Origin: Pseudomonas sp. JM0905a
GTDB lineage: Bacteria > Pseudomonadota > Gammaproteobacteria > Pseudomonadales > Pseudomonadaceae
Length of the DNA stretch: 64,000 bases
Reading direction: 5' to 3'
NCBI RefSeq assembly: GCF_014700075.1
Contig: NZ_JACXBU010000004.1
Location: 62,001-126,000 of the forward strand
Shown here piece after piece: positions 1 to 8,847 of the stretch; position 1 is the stretch's first letter; each line of letters opens with the position of its first letter. Below the pieces are notes generated by a model, which worked only from the letters and a program-made list of their open reading frames with translations, ran no database searches and was not told the DNA's origin. The translations under genes and the position numbers were made by a program.

Positions 1-1111
1 CCTCCAGGCTGACGCCGTCCAGCGCGTTCACTTCCGGCCGACCAGGATAGGCGAAGCGCACGGCGTCCAGCTCGATGCGACCGCTGACCCGCTCCGGCAG
101 CGACACCTGTCCCTGCGCGGGCGCATGAATATCGTTTCGCGCCTGCAGCAGCTCGGCGATTCGCTCAGCGGCACCGGCAGCGCTCTGCAGCTCGCCGATC
201 ACCTCGCTGATGGCACCGAAGGCCGCCCCCACGATCAGGCTGTAGAAGACGAAAGCCGCCAGGTCGCCGGGTGATATGCGCCCGGCGATCACATCCATAC
301 CGCCGACCCAGAGCATCACGCCCACCGCGCCCAGCACCAGCAGGATCACCAGGGTGATCAGCCAGGCGCGCTGGGTGATACGCAGGCGCGCGGTGTCGAA
401 GGCCCCCTCCACCGTGCGGGCGAATCTCTGGCGATCCTGTTCCTGGTGGTTGTAGGCCTGTACCGTCTTGATCTGCCCCAGGGTTTCCCCGACGTAGCTG
501 CCGACGTCGGCGATACGGTCCTGGCTTTGCCGCGAGAGGCGCCGCACCCGCCGGCCGAAGAGGAGGATGGGCGCCAGCACCAGTGGCAGCGCCAGCAGGA
601 CGATGCCGGTCAGTTTCGGGTTGGTGACGAACAGCAGGCCGATACCACCCACCAGCATGATGCCGTTGCGCAAGGCCATGGACAGCGACGAGCCGATCAC
701 CGACTGCAGCAAGGTGGTGTCGGCGGTGAGCCTGGACTGGATTTCGGACGCGCGATTGCTTTCGTAGAAGCCCGGATGCAGCTGGATCAGATGGTCGAAC
801 ACGCGCTTGCGGATATCCGCCACGAAGCGCTCGCCAATCCACGAGACCAGGTAGAAGCGCGTGAAAGTGCCCAGCGCCAGAGCCAGCACCAGGCCGAAGA
901 ACAGCATGATCGAATGCTGCAGCGACGCTTCGGACTGGGTAGCCAGACCCTGGTCCACCAGCAAGCGGATGCCCTGCCCCATCGACAGGGTAATGGCGGC
1001 GGTGAACAGCAGCGCCAGCAAGGCACCCATCACGCGCCAGCGGTAGGGCGCGACGAAGCGCGCAGCCATGCGCAGCGCATTACGCTGCCGTGAGGAAAGG
1101 AGAGATGCCAT
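1..1111 (-). CDS. ABC exporter, fused permease/ATPase (C-terminus beyond window)
   Basis: Reading the minus strand from ATG at 1111 gives an uninterrupted frame of about 370 residues to the window edge. The start MASLLSSRQRNALRMAARFV leads into a first membrane helix (about residues 29-47) and a six-helix exporter domain with the family-typical segments FYESNRASEIQSRLTADT and GQIKTVQAYNHQEQDR. It then enters a nucleotide-binding domain (FAYPGRPEVNALDGVSLE). Walker motifs would lie outside the window. This is the MsbA/LmrA-like half-transporter family (COG1132), which works as a homodimer exporting lipids or drugs; the substrate cannot be told. It starts 8 bp after the DoxX-like gene ends, so the two are probably cotranscribed. 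No good ribosome site is visible before 1111, so the exact start is uncertain. Confidence 0.85.
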   Translation of the reverse strand, partial: MASLLSSRQRNALRMAARFVAPYRWRVMGALLALLFTAAITLSMGQGIRLLVDQGLATQSEASLQHSIMLFFGLVLALALGTFTRFYLVSWIGERFVADIRKRVFDHLIQLHPGFYESNRASEIQSRLTADTTLLQSVIGSSLSMALRNGIMLVGGIGLLFVTNPKLTGIVLLALPLVLAPILLFGRRVRRLSRQSQDRIADVGSYVGETLGQIKTVQAYNHQEQDRQRFARTVEGAFDTARLRITQRAWLITLVILLVLGAVGVMLWVGGMDVIAGRISPGDLAAFVFYSLIVGAAFGAISEVIGELQSAAGAAERIAELLQARNDIHAPAQGQVSLPERVSGRIELDAVRFAYPGRPEVNALDGVSLE

Positions 1112-1119
1112 CGAAGGAC

Positions 1120-1530
1120 TCAGTCAGCCAGGCCAGGGGATTGTCCACCTCGCGCCGGAGCTTCCGCCCACCAGCCCACCAGGCAGAGGCACAGCGCCAC
1201 CAGATTGGTGGATAGGGGATTGAAGGCCTGGATCAGCAGGCCCGGTGTGAACAGCGCCACGTCCAGCAGCAGCCCCGCCAGCAGCAGCGCCGATACGACG
1301 AGCGGCCAGCGCGACTGGCGAACCATGATCAGGACCAGCGCCATGACGATCTCCGCCAGCCCGGCGAGGGTCGCCACCAGCTCGACGCGGGCCAACCCGT
1401 GGACCGCAATCATCAGTTTCTCGTCGGCGCTCAGCCAGAGCAGCTTAGGCACGAGACCATGGTAGAGGAACAGCAGCGCCAGCCCCCAGCGAGCCAGCAA
1501 GGCGAATCGACGCAGTTCAGCGATCGGCAT
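1120..1530 (-). CDS. DoxX-like small membrane protein
   Basis: 136 residues, almost entirely hydrophobic, with four predicted transmembrane segments: ARWGLALLFLYHGLVPKLL, VATLAGLAEIVMALVLIMV, WPLVVSALLLAGLLLDVALF and LSTNLVALCLCLVGWW. The size, helix count and the conserved-looking FLYHGLVPKL stretch match the DoxX-like family. Members are poorly characterised inner-membrane proteins sometimes tied to redox or quinone chemistry. The start overlaps the end of the upstream DCC-family gene by 14 bp, implying translational coupling. The pairing of a DoxX-like membrane protein with a thiol-redox DCC protein suggests they act together, but this is inference. Confidence 0.7.
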   Translation of the reverse strand: MPIAELRRFALLARWGLALLFLYHGLVPKLLWLSADEKLMIAVHGLARVELVATLAGLAEIVMALVLIMVRQSRWPLVVSALLLAGLLLDVALFTPGLLIQAFNPLSTNLVALCLCLVGWWAEAPARGGQSPGLAD

Positions 1531-1957
1531 TCAGGAAGCGCCCCTCATGGTCTGGGGACGGCATCAGGCAGACGTCATATCGACCGAAGAGACGATAGCG
1601 ATTCAGCGCGACGCGGTCATAGCACCAGTCGCGAAAACCCAGCGGCAGGAAACGGAAGATCGCCAGCAACGGCCAGGGCGCCGGCAGCTGGCGCAGGATT
1701 CGTGCAATGGCCTCGGAGCGGACGAACAACTCGGCCCCTTCGACATAGAGCAAGGTGGCGAAGCTGTCGGGCGGCAAGCCGAACCAGTGAAGGATCGCCT
1801 GCCCTTCGGCCGACTGCACCGAGGCAAGCTTGATGGTCCGCGCCCGATCATGGCGGATCAGGAACTTCGCCCAGCCATTGCAGAGCTTGCACACCCCGTC
1901 GAAGAGCACGACGCGCTCTCCGGGGCCGACATGGGGAGGGTATTGCTCGGCATCCAT
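1517..1957 (-). CDS. DCC (DUF393) family thiol-oxidoreductase-like protein
   Basis: 146 residues beginning MDAEQYPPHVGPGERVVLFD. The N-terminal motif FDGVCKLCNGW carries the Asp-x-x-Cys-x-x-Cys signature that gives the DCC family its name. The middle SVQSAEGQAIL and the C-terminal WCYDRVALNRYRLFG also fit. Family members are predicted to have a thioredoxin-like fold and thiol-disulfide activity, but no substrate is established. The start at 1957 was preferred over an upstream in-frame codon because AGGAG sits 7-8 bases before it. It is first of a likely three-gene minus-strand operon with the DoxX-like gene and the ABC exporter. Confidence 0.75.
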   Translation of the reverse strand: MDAEQYPPHVGPGERVVLFDGVCKLCNGWAKFLIRHDRARTIKLASVQSAEGQAILHWFGLPPDSFATLLYVEGAELFVRSEAIARILRQLPAPWPLLAIFRFLPLGFRDWCYDRVALNRYRLFGRYDVCLMPSPDHEGRFLNADR

Positions 1958-2028
1958 CGCGATGCTCCTGCAACCTCGGGAAATTGTCGTCGATGGTAGC
2001 CGATCTCCCCACAAGCGGGTGAACAGCC

Positions 2029-3156
2029 TCAGGCCAGGTCGCCCCAGCCCAGGGGATAGAGCAGTTCTTCCTTGTAGCCGGCCCAGACCCTCACCGCGTC
2101 GGGGAAGGCCTCATCCAGGACCGGGTCGCCACTGTCCACCAGCAACGGCCGGCCTTCCAGAGTGCCCAGCTTGCGTTTGGTGGCCACTACCCGGATGTGA
2201 TCCAGGCCTATGGCACGCAACACCCGCGGGCTGATCTGCTGGTTGCCGCGACCAATGATGTGGCCCTGGCCGCCGATGGCGGTGACCAGCAGCCGCGCCG
2301 GGTGGCCGTCCACCAACTCGAAGAGCTGGGACTCAGTCACGTCACGGGCGATCACCGCGCCGTTCTCGATCACGTCGACCCCCAGCAGCGTGGTTTCCAG
2401 CCCCAGATTGGCCGCCAGCCCATGGAGGGTGGAGCCGGGGCCGAACACGTAACGCACGCCCTCCTCCCAGCTGTCGTTCAGCCAATCGGCCAGTTCCACC
2501 AGCACCAGCTCTTCGGACTCCATGCCGCCTTGTTTGACGTGCTGCATGAAGTGGCCTTCCACGGGAACCGTCAGTTCGCCATACCAGCGAGCCGCCACCT
2601 TGCCATCGCGCAGGGCGGTTTCATCCAGGTCGCGAACCTCGCCACTGGCCAGGCGCACCAACCCACCCTCCACCAGGCGTCGCGCCAGTTCGCCGGCCGC
2701 GCGCGGACTGATGGCGTAAACCCCGGAGTGGATCTTCACCCCGGCGGGAATCCCGAGAACCGGCTGCCCCTCGCGCACGGCGGAACTGACATCCCGCGCC
2801 GTACCATCGCCACCGGCGAAGAGAATCAGGGCGACACCGGCGTCCTGCAAGGCCTCGACGGCGTGACGGGTGTCGTCGGCGCACGTCAGCGGACCGTCGA
2901 GGTACCCCAGCACCTTGTGGGCAAATCCCATCTCTGTCAGCAGGTCGGCGCCCATGGGGCCGGGGAAGGTCAGAAACTGGATGCGTCCGACGAGCGGCAA
3001 CAGGCATTCCAGCGCCAGGCGGGTGCGTGCTGCGGCCCGTGGCTCAACGCCTCTGGCAAGGGCTTCTGCGGCGACGCCGTCACTGCCCTTGAGCGCCGCG
3101 GGGCCACCCAGGCCGGCCAGGGGATTGATGATCAGGCCCATATGAAACAAGGACAT
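2029..3156 (-). CDS. ATP-NAD kinase family protein
   Basis: 375 residues starting MSLFHMGLIINPLAGLGGP; GAGG precedes the ATG by a few bases. The glycine-rich FAGGDGTARDV motif, about a third of the way in, is the NAD-kinase/diacylglycerol-kinase GGDGT loop that contacts ATP and NAD. IGIPAGVKIHSGVYAISP and the C-terminal IGGQGHIIGRGNQQISP fit the longer COG3199 branch rather than the roughly 295-residue housekeeping NadK. The likely reaction is phosphorylation of NAD or a related nucleotide; the true substrate in this branch is unsettled. It ends 71 bp before the DCC gene starts, so cotranscription is possible. Confidence 0.8.
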   Translation of the reverse strand: MSLFHMGLIINPLAGLGGPAALKGSDGVAAEALARGVEPRAAARTRLALECLLPLVGRIQFLTFPGPMGADLLTEMGFAHKVLGYLDGPLTCADDTRHAVEALQDAGVALILFAGGDGTARDVSSAVREGQPVLGIPAGVKIHSGVYAISPRAAGELARRLVEGGLVRLASGEVRDLDETALRDGKVAARWYGELTVPVEGHFMQHVKQGGMESEELVLVELADWLNDSWEEGVRYVFGPGSTLHGLAANLGLETTLLGVDVIENGAVIARDVTESQLFELVDGHPARLLVTAIGGQGHIIGRGNQQISPRVLRAIGLDHIRVVATKRKLGTLEGRPLLVDSGDPVLDEAFPDAVRVWAGYKEELLYPLGWGDLA

Positions 3157-3347
3157 GCTTACCTCGAACTGAACTCTCGCCCCGCGCAGGGGGTCCACCC
3201 ATCAGGACCAGGACGCTAGCGGTTGGCACATTCACTGCTAGTGTTTCCTGGTCTTTCGTTTTTCCGGCGTACTGCTGACGCCGGCTGTCACTGCGTGTTC
3301 ATCTACCCTTCCTAGACTGCGCGCACCACCTGAAGAGGAGACAGGCC

Positions 3348-3524
3348 ATGAGCTTGCACGACAGTTCTTCCGATCGCCGCGTAATTCCGCTGCAGCAACG
3401 CCGCCCGGTTGGCGGCGCGATCATCGATGCCCAGGGCCGTGAGATTCCGATTACCGAAACCATGATCCAGCGCGCCTGCCAGGAGCTGCACAAGCAACTG
3501 GAATCCGAGCTGAAACAAGCCTGA
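3348..3524 (+). CDS. Small conserved-looking protein of unknown function (58 aa)
   Basis: ATG at 3348 is preceded by AGAGGAGACAGGCC, a strong ribosome site. The 58-residue product starts MSLHDSSSDRRVIPLQQRRP and ends with a charged, probably helical tail (QELHKQLESELKQA). It has no membrane segment, cysteine or recognised domain; the middle is GGAIIDAQGREIPITETMI. Codon choice is like that of the neighbouring genes and the frame is closed by a GC-rich hairpin 10 bp after the stop. It converges on pdxB. I do not recognise a function; the strong ribosome site and downstream terminator argue it is a real gene. Confidence 0.7.
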   Translation: MSLHDSSSDRRVIPLQQRRPVGGAIIDAQGREIPITETMIQRACQELHKQLESELKQA

Positions 3525-3533
3525 TACGCCAGC

Positions 3534-3552
3534 GCCCGGGGCAATCCCGGGC
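3534..3552. terminator. Probable bidirectional terminator between the 58-aa gene and pdxB
   Basis: Seven-base perfect GC stem (GCCCGGG 3534-3540, CCCGGGC 3546-3552) with loop GCAAT, followed on the plus strand by CGCTTCCT. It lies exactly between two convergent stops. The T tract is weak, so strength is uncertain. Confidence 0.55.
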
Positions 3553-3558
3553 CGCTTC

Positions 3559-4701
3559 CTATACCAGTTCGGCCCCCAGCGCCCGGACGATGTCCGCCAA
3601 GCGGGGCGCATCCCCCTTCAAACGTACCCGCAGACCGTCGATTTCCCGCCGCACGGGATAGTGCTTGCGCAGGGCATCGAAGGCAGCACGACGCTGTCCT
3701 TCATTCCCCACCAGGCTACGACGGAAATCCGCATCGTCGCGGCGCGGGTCATACACCGCGCGGCACAGGGTCGCCAGCGCCCAGTTCGGGTCAGTGCCGG
3801 CATCCAGGGTCAGCTCATCCAGCCAGGGTGCGGGCAGCAACTCGTCCAGCTGCACGCTTTGCGCCCGCCCGCTGAAGCGACACCAGGCTTGATAGACCTG
3901 CGCGGTACCGCGCAGTTTGCCGTCCAGGCTGTAGCCGGCGATGTGCGGCGTGGCGATGCGGCACAGGCGCGCCAGCGCCACGTCCGCCTGGGGTTCGCCC
4001 TCCCACACATCCAGCACCGCGCGCAGGTCAGTACGACGCTCCAGAATCGCGCGCAGGGCCTGGTTGTCGACCACCGCGCCACGGCTGGCATTGACCAGCC
4101 ACGCGCCGGGTCGCAGGCGCTCGAGGCGACTGGCATCCAGCAGGTGGTGGGTCGGATGCTCACCACCGGCGTCCAGCGGCGTGTGCAGGCTGATGGCGTC
4201 GCACTCGCGGAGAATGGTTTCCAGGTCGACGAAATCGCCGCCTTCGACCGCCTGTCGCGGCGGGTCGCAGACCAGTACGCGCCAACCGAGGCCACGCAGC
4301 ACGTCCACCAGGCGGCCACCCACCTGACCGGCCCCCACGACGCCGAAGGTGCGCGAGGCAAGGTCCACACCCTCGTCCTCGGCCAGCACCAGCAGGCTGC
4401 CCAGCACGTAATCCACCACGCCGCGTGCATTGCAGCCGGGCGCACTGGACCAGCCGATGCCGGCCTGAGCGAAGTATCCGAGATCAAGGTGGTCGGTGCC
4501 GATGGTGCAGGTGCCGACGAAGCGCACCGGCGTACCGGCCAGGAGGGTGCTATCGACACGGGTCACCGAGCGCACCAGCAGCAGGTCGGCGTCGGCCACG
4601 GAGGCAGCATCGATGGCGCGGCCCGGCAGGCGGCGGATGTCGCCCAGGCCGCCAAAAAAGGCATCGACCAGGGGAATGTTTTCGTCGGCAACTATTCGCA
4701 T
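3559..4701 (-). CDS. pdxB: Erythronate-4-phosphate dehydrogenase
   Basis: 380 residues from [20 protein letters not shown], the length and start typical of Pseudomonas PdxB. It oxidises 4-phospho-D-erythronate in the deoxyxylulose-5-phosphate-dependent route to pyridoxal phosphate. The D-isomer 2-hydroxyacid dehydrogenase fold shows [12 protein letters not shown], the NAD-binding [20 protein letters not shown] and [14 protein letters not shown] (substrate arginine region). A C-terminal dimerisation domain unique to PdxB follows (about residues 290-380, including [16 protein letters not shown]). Upstream in-frame starts would add 12 residues without a better ribosome site. It appears monocistronic, converging on the 58-aa gene. 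Confidence 0.95.
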   Translation of the reverse strand: MRIVADENIPLVDAFFGGLGDIRRLPGRAIDAASVADADLLLVRSVTRVDSTLLAGTPVRFVGTCTIGTDHLDLGYFAQAGIGWSSAPGCNARGVVDYVLGSLLVLAEDEGVDLASRTFGVVGAGQVGGRLVDVLRGLGWRVLVCDPPRQAVEGGDFVDLETILRECDAISLHTPLDAGGEHPTHHLLDASRLERLRPGAWLVNASRGAVVDNQALRAILERRTDLRAVLDVWEGEPQADVALARLCRIATPHIAGYSLDGKLRGTAQVYQAWCRFSGRAQSVQLDELLPAPWLDELTLDAGTDPNWALATLCRAVYDPRRDDADFRRSLVGNEGQRRAAFDALRKHYPVRREIDGLRVRLKGDAPRLADIVRALGAELV

Positions 4702-4970
4702 GGCAGGCTCCAGCAGAGAGACCGCCATTCTACGCAATCCCCCTGTCGGGCGCCCGCATCACGGGGCCGCCGCCCTCTTTTCTGACCATTACGTCAGGGC
4801 GTAGACTAGCCATCCCTCAGCCTCCACGTCCCGTTCCGCCGGCAGCCTCTTCTGCAAAGGCGGGGACAGTGCACCGTCGCGAGCCCGTCGCGACCAGGCA
4901 ATGCCCCAAATTCCTTTCAGCCACCTTTTGCATGGACACCACCGGTACGCCCGGAGGATGACTTATCGAT

Positions 4971-6353
4971 ATGGAACTTTCAGTGTCCCACGCTCAATCC
5001 CGTTTCAGTCGCGCCATCGCGGAGCTGCGCGCACTGCTCAAGCTGGCGACGCCCATCATGGTCGCCCAGCTCTCCAACACCGCCATGGGATTCGTCGACG
5101 CCGTGATGGCCGGCCGCGTCAGTCCGCGCGACTTGGCTGCGGTAGCGCTCGGCAACTCCATCTGGATTCCGGTATTCCTGCTGATGACCGGCACCCTGCT
5201 GGCCACCACCGCCAAGGTGGCCGAACGCTTCGGCGGCGGCCGTCAGGAAGAGATCGGCCCGCTGGTGCGCCAGGCCCTGTGGCTCGCCCTGGTCGTGGGC
5301 CTGGCCGGCGCGCTGGTACTGCTCAATGCTCGGCCGGTTTTGCAGCTGATGGGCGTCGACCCGGAACTCATCGATCCGGCCATGGGCTACCTGCAGGGCA
5401 TCGCCTTCGGCTTCCCCGCCGTGGCGCTCTACTACGTACTTCGCTGCTTCAGCGATGGCCTGGGCCGCACCCGGCCGAGCATGGTGCTGGGCCTCTGCGG
5501 CCTGCTGCTGAACATTCCGCTGAACTACATCCTGATCTACGGCCACGTGGGCATGCCTGCCATGGGCGGCGTCGGCTGCGGCTGGGCCAGCGGTACCGTG
5601 ATGTGGTTCATGCTGCTGGGCATGCTGAGCTGGGTGTCCCGCGCTCCGGTCTACCAGCCGAGCCGGTTGTTCGAACGCTTCGACAAGCCGCAACTGCCGG
5701 TGATCAAGCGTCTCCTCTCCGTGGGCGGGCCCATTGGCATCGCGGTATTCGCCGAGTCGAGCATCTTCGCCGTGATCGCCCTGCTGATCGGCGGCCTTGG
5801 TGCCACCGTGGTCGCCGGCCACCAGATCGCCCTGAACTTCAGCGCGCTGGTGTTCATGATCCCCTACGCCCTGGCGATGGCCGTCACCGTGCGCGTTGGT
5901 CAGGCCCTCGGCCGTGGCGAGCCCCGCGCAGCACGCTTCGCGGCCGGCGTCGGCATCGGCGTGGCACTGGCCTATGCCTGCCTGTCCGCCAGCCTGATGC
6001 TGCTGTGCCGCGAGCTGATTGCGAAGATGTACTCGCCGGATCCTGCGGTGATTGCCGTGGCGGCCATGCTGATCGTGTATTCCGCGCTGTTCCAGTTCTC
6101 CGACGCCATCCAGGTCGCCGCCGCCGGTGCCCTGCGCGGCTACCAGGACACGCGCGCGACCATGGTCATCACGCTGTTCGCCTACTGGGGCATCGGCTTG
6201 CCGGTGGGCTACGCCCTGGGCCTCTCCAACTGGCTGGGCGAACCGAGCGGCCCCAAGGGGCTCTGGCAGGGCCTGGTGGTAGGTCTGACCTGCGCCGCGG
6301 TGCTGCTCAGCGTGCGCCTGACGCGCAGTGCACGGGCGAGGATCAGGATGTAA
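4971..6353 (+). CDS. MATE family multidrug efflux transporter (NorM/PmpM type)
   Basis: 460 residues with about twelve hydrophobic helices. The opening LLKLATPIMVAQLSNTAMGFVDAVMAGR is the classic MATE helix 1, with the conserved aspartate in VDAVMAG. The second half repeats the pattern (LLSVGGPIGIAVFAESSIFAV), as expected for the two-lobed MATE fold. GYQDTRATMVITLFAYWGIGLP matches the NorM branch. It probably exports cationic drugs and dyes using Na+ or H+. P. aeruginosa PmpM belongs to the same family, but orthology is not proven here. It is a stand-alone gene with its own terminator immediately downstream. Confidence 0.9.
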   Translation: MELSVSHAQSRFSRAIAELRALLKLATPIMVAQLSNTAMGFVDAVMAGRVSPRDLAAVALGNSIWIPVFLLMTGTLLATTAKVAERFGGGRQEEIGPLVRQALWLALVVGLAGALVLLNARPVLQLMGVDPELIDPAMGYLQGIAFGFPAVALYYVLRCFSDGLGRTRPSMVLGLCGLLLNIPLNYILIYGHVGMPAMGGVGCGWASGTVMWFMLLGMLSWVSRAPVYQPSRLFERFDKPQLPVIKRLLSVGGPIGIAVFAESSIFAVIALLIGGLGATVVAGHQIALNFSALVFMIPYALAMAVTVRVGQALGRGEPRAARFAAGVGIGVALAYACLSASLMLLCRELIAKMYSPDPAVIAVAAMLIVYSALFQFSDAIQVAAAGALRGYQDTRATMVITLFAYWGIGLPVGYALGLSNWLGEPSGPKGLWQGLVVGLTCAAVLLSVRLTRSARARIRM

Positions 6354-6356
6354 CGA

Positions 6357-6383
6357 AAAAGGGCTGCTGGATGCGGCCCTTTT
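6357..6383 (+). terminator. Rho-independent terminator of the MATE gene
   Basis: A-rich run plus GGGC (6357-6364) pairs with GCCC plus TTTT (6376-6383) around an 11-base loop, just after the TAA at 6351-6353. The A/T flanks could make it act in both directions, serving the convergent cyclotransferase gene as well. Confidence 0.8.
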
Positions 6384-6402
6384 CATTGGCGATGTCTGCG
6401 CT

Positions 6403-6858
6403 TCATTCGTCTGCGTGGGCGGGCACTGCCGCCAGGGATTCCCAATAGGCAGAAGAAAGGAACTCACGGCCGGCCAACAGGTGCTCCAGGTAACCACGGG
6501 TGGGCCACAGGCCCTCCTCGCGCATGGCCGGATTGGCGACATAGACCCAGGCCGGCTGCACGCCCTGCGCGGTCAACACTGGCATGCGCTCCCGGCTATA
6601 GAAGATGGGCGTGCCCTCGAAGGGGTCCATCTTCCAGATCTCGTCTTCATGGGCCAGGCGATAGAGCACACCTTCCACCACACCGTCCCGCTGGTAGCGG
6701 ATGTTGGCGTATGAGCGGCCGGGACGGTCGTGGGCGCGCTTGTCGAAGCACAGGGCGTAACCCTCCAGCCGCCCCGCCATCGCTTCGCTGAACACCAGAC
6801 CACGACTGCGCATGCGCGCCGGGTTCATGTTCGAGCCATAGGCGAAGTAGAAGGACAT
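6403..6858 (-). CDS. Gamma-glutamylcyclotransferase family protein
   Basis: 151 residues opening [20 protein letters not shown]. The YGSN loop binds the gamma-glutamyl group, and VVEGVLYRLAHEDEIWKMDPFEG contains the family's conserved central strand and acidic catalytic region. The enzyme class cyclises gamma-glutamyl-amino acids to 5-oxoproline; related proteins are sometimes gamma-glutamylamine cyclotransferases, so the substrate is open. Its ATG overlaps the tusA TGA by one base, so translation is coupled to tusA, though a functional link is not obvious. Confidence 0.85.
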   Translation of the reverse strand: MSFYFAYGSNMNPARMRSRGLVFSEAMAGRLEGYALCFDKRAHDRPGRSYANIRYQRDGVVEGVLYRLAHEDEIWKMDPFEGTPIFYSRERMPVLTAQGVQPAWVYVANPAMREEGLWPTRGYLEHLLAGREFLSSAYWESLAAVPAHADE

Positions 6859-7097
6859 CAGTCGGCCTTCTTGCGAATCCAGTAGAGGTAGGTACCCGCC
6901 TCTTCCGACTGATCCAGCAGTTCATGGCCAAGGAAGACGCAGAACTTGGGGATGTCGCGGCGCGTGGAGGGGTCGGTGGCGATCACCTTGAGCAGGCCGC
7001 CGGCCGGCAGGTCGCGCACCTTGTTGTGGAGCATCATCACCGGTTCAGGGCAATTCAGGCCGGTGGCGTCGAGGATGGCATCAGGTTGTTGGGACAT
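6858..7097 (-). CDS. tusA: Sulfur carrier protein TusA
   Basis: 79 residues. [19 protein letters not shown] contains the catalytic cysteine (Cys16) in the diagnostic CPxP motif, and the C-terminal half ([20 protein letters not shown]) matches the small two-layer TusA fold. It passes persulfide sulfur from a cysteine desulfurase to acceptors, including 2-thiouridine formation in tRNA wobble positions and molybdenum-cofactor enzymes. The start at 7097 was chosen because it gives the standard TusA length; a longer in-frame extension has no family similarity. The order tusA, rlmM, acnA, aer is the one I remember from P. aeruginosa. Confidence 0.92.
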   Translation of the reverse strand: MSQQPDAILDATGLNCPEPVMMLHNKVRDLPAGGLLKVIATDPSTRRDIPKFCVFLGHELLDQSEEAGTYLYWIRKKAD

Positions 7098-7264
7098 GGG
7101 GCACTCCGAAAACTGCCGGCTATTGTGGCGCAAAGCCGGGTAGACGCACAGCCTTGTCGCCCCCGCTGCGACGTCCGGCCACAGCGACACACAACCTTGG
7201 ATGGGCGCGATCGGCTCCATCACTCGGGCATGCTGCACGGATCATCCCCGTCAGCGGAAACCCG

Positions 7265-8809
7265 ATGCGCCTCGCCAACCTGGTCCTCGCCCTCCTCCTG
7301 CTCGGTGGCTGCGCCGCCCGCGAACAGTTGCCCGACTACCGTGCCCTCGCTGACCACGGGCTACCCGCCACTCACTTCGAAACGGTGATCACCGCGCGTG
7401 ACGGCACCAGGCTTTCCGCCACCGTCTTCCAGCCGGCGCTCAAGCCCGGCGAACAGGCGCCTCTGGTGGTCCACACCCATGGCTGGGGCGGTTGGCGGGT
7501 GACTGGTCCGAACGGTTTCTATGGCCAGCAGATGATGTCCGGGCGTACTGCGCTCAAGGCCTGGCGTGCCGGTTTCTGGGTAATCAGCTACGACCAGCGT
7601 GGCTGGGGCGGCAGCGACGGCGATATCGAAATGATGGACCCGCGCTATGAAGTGCAGGACGCCCTGGCAGTGATCGATTGGGCCGGCGAGCACCTGCCGC
7701 GCCTGACCATGGACGGCCCTGGCGATCCCCGCGTCGGCATGCTCGGCGAGAGCTACGGCGGGGCCGTGCAGTTGCTGGCCTCGGCCGAAGACCCGCGCAT
7801 CGACGCCATCGTACCCATTGCCACCTGGTACGACCTGTCCGAGGCCTTGGCACCGGGCGGGCGCATGAAAGTGGGCTGGACCGGCGTGTTGCTGGGCTTG
7901 GGACTCGCCACCGGCTACGACCTTGGCAAGTTCACCCAGGCGCCCTACCTGAAGAGCGCGGGTGGCGAAATGACGCCGGAAGTACAGAGCGAACTCAAGG
8001 CCCACAGCCTCACTAGCTACTGCCAGCGCGCGCAGCGGCCCCATGCCGACGCTCTACTGATCCAGGGCCTGCGCGACACCCTGTTCCCCCTCGACCAGGG
8101 CCTGGCCATCCGCGATTGCCTGGATCAGGGCGATGCCGACGTCCGCCTGCTAGGCATGCAGGGCGGGCACATCCTGCCGCCGCCGCTGCAGCGCTGGAGC
8201 GGTCTGCCGCCCTTCAATAACGAGCCGGTGCTGCATTGTGGCGACCGCGCCATCAACCTCTACCAGGCGGTGGTCGCCTGGTATGAAGACAAGCTGCGCG
8301 GCCGCCCGGGCGCCGCCGACAGCGTGCCTGAGCTCTGCCTCAGCCTCGATCTGGACCACGGACTGGCGCTGCAACAGCCGCCACAGGACGATGCGCCCCA
8401 GCCCCTGCCGGAAACCCGCGTCCGCCCGCTCACCAGCGGCTGGCTCAGCCCGTCCAGCTTCATCCCCTTACGCAAGGTCGAAGCGGTCAGCGGCCTGGTC
8501 GGCAGCACGCGCCTTGAGCTGGACCGTGATCAAGGTGCGCCGCTGCTGTTCGCCTCGCTGGCGGTACGCCGCGCCAATGGCGGCATCGAGGTGCTCAGCG
8601 AGCAGAGCACGCCGCTCAATGCCCGGCAGGTGGACCTGGCCGCCGCCAGCGCCCTGCTCCAGCCCGGCGATGAACTGGGCCTGCAAGTCAGCGGATTCAG
8701 TGGCCAGTACCTGTTCAATAGTTCCTGGAGCCTGCGTTCGACGACACTCAAGGGCCAGGTCAGCCTGCCGTCGTTGCTGCCACTGGAGGCACCGCTCGCC
8801 AGCCAGTGA
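7265..8809 (+). CDS. Lipoprotein alpha/beta hydrolase, S15/CocE-like peptidase family
   Basis: 514 residues. The start MRLANLVLALLLLGGCAARE is a lipoprotein signal with lipobox LGGC, so the mature protein should be lipid-anchored in the envelope. The hydrolase core has HGWGGWRVTGPNGFYG (oxyanion region), YDQRGWGGSDGD, and the nucleophile elbow GMLGESYGGAVQLLAS with the Ser in GESYGG. The C-terminal region (from about residue 390) is beta-rich, consistent with the jelly-roll domain of X-Pro dipeptidyl-peptidase/cocaine-esterase-like enzymes. The substrate is unknown: peptides, esters or acylated compounds are possible. The start was moved to 7265 because the upstream extension has no signal peptide. 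Confidence 0.8.
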   Translation: MRLANLVLALLLLGGCAAREQLPDYRALADHGLPATHFETVITARDGTRLSATVFQPALKPGEQAPLVVHTHGWGGWRVTGPNGFYGQQMMSGRTALKAWRAGFWVISYDQRGWGGSDGDIEMMDPRYEVQDALAVIDWAGEHLPRLTMDGPGDPRVGMLGESYGGAVQLLASAEDPRIDAIVPIATWYDLSEALAPGGRMKVGWTGVLLGLGLATGYDLGKFTQAPYLKSAGGEMTPEVQSELKAHSLTSYCQRAQRPHADALLIQGLRDTLFPLDQGLAIRDCLDQGDADVRLLGMQGGHILPPPLQRWSGLPPFNNEPVLHCGDRAINLYQAVVAWYEDKLRGRPGAADSVPELCLSLDLDHGLALQQPPQDDAPQPLPETRVRPLTSGWLSPSSFIPLRKVEAVSGLVGSTRLELDRDQGAPLLFASLAVRRANGGIEVLSEQSTPLNARQVDLAAASALLQPGDELGLQVSGFSGQYLFNSSWSLRSTTLKGQVSLPSLLPLEAPLASQ

Positions 8810-8847
8810 AATGCGGCGCAGCATGGGGCTTTCCCGGAGGGCACGGC

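Noticed and set aside
446-1093. Plus-strand open frame opposite the ABC exporter
   Set aside because: Gln/Arg-rich antisense product without motif; the minus strand reads a clear exporter across the same bases.
3264-3284. CCGGCGT/ACGCCGG hairpin as a terminator upstream of the 58-aa gene
   Set aside because: T residues lie before rather than after the stem on the plus strand, and the minus strand is followed by A residues; no terminator logic either way.
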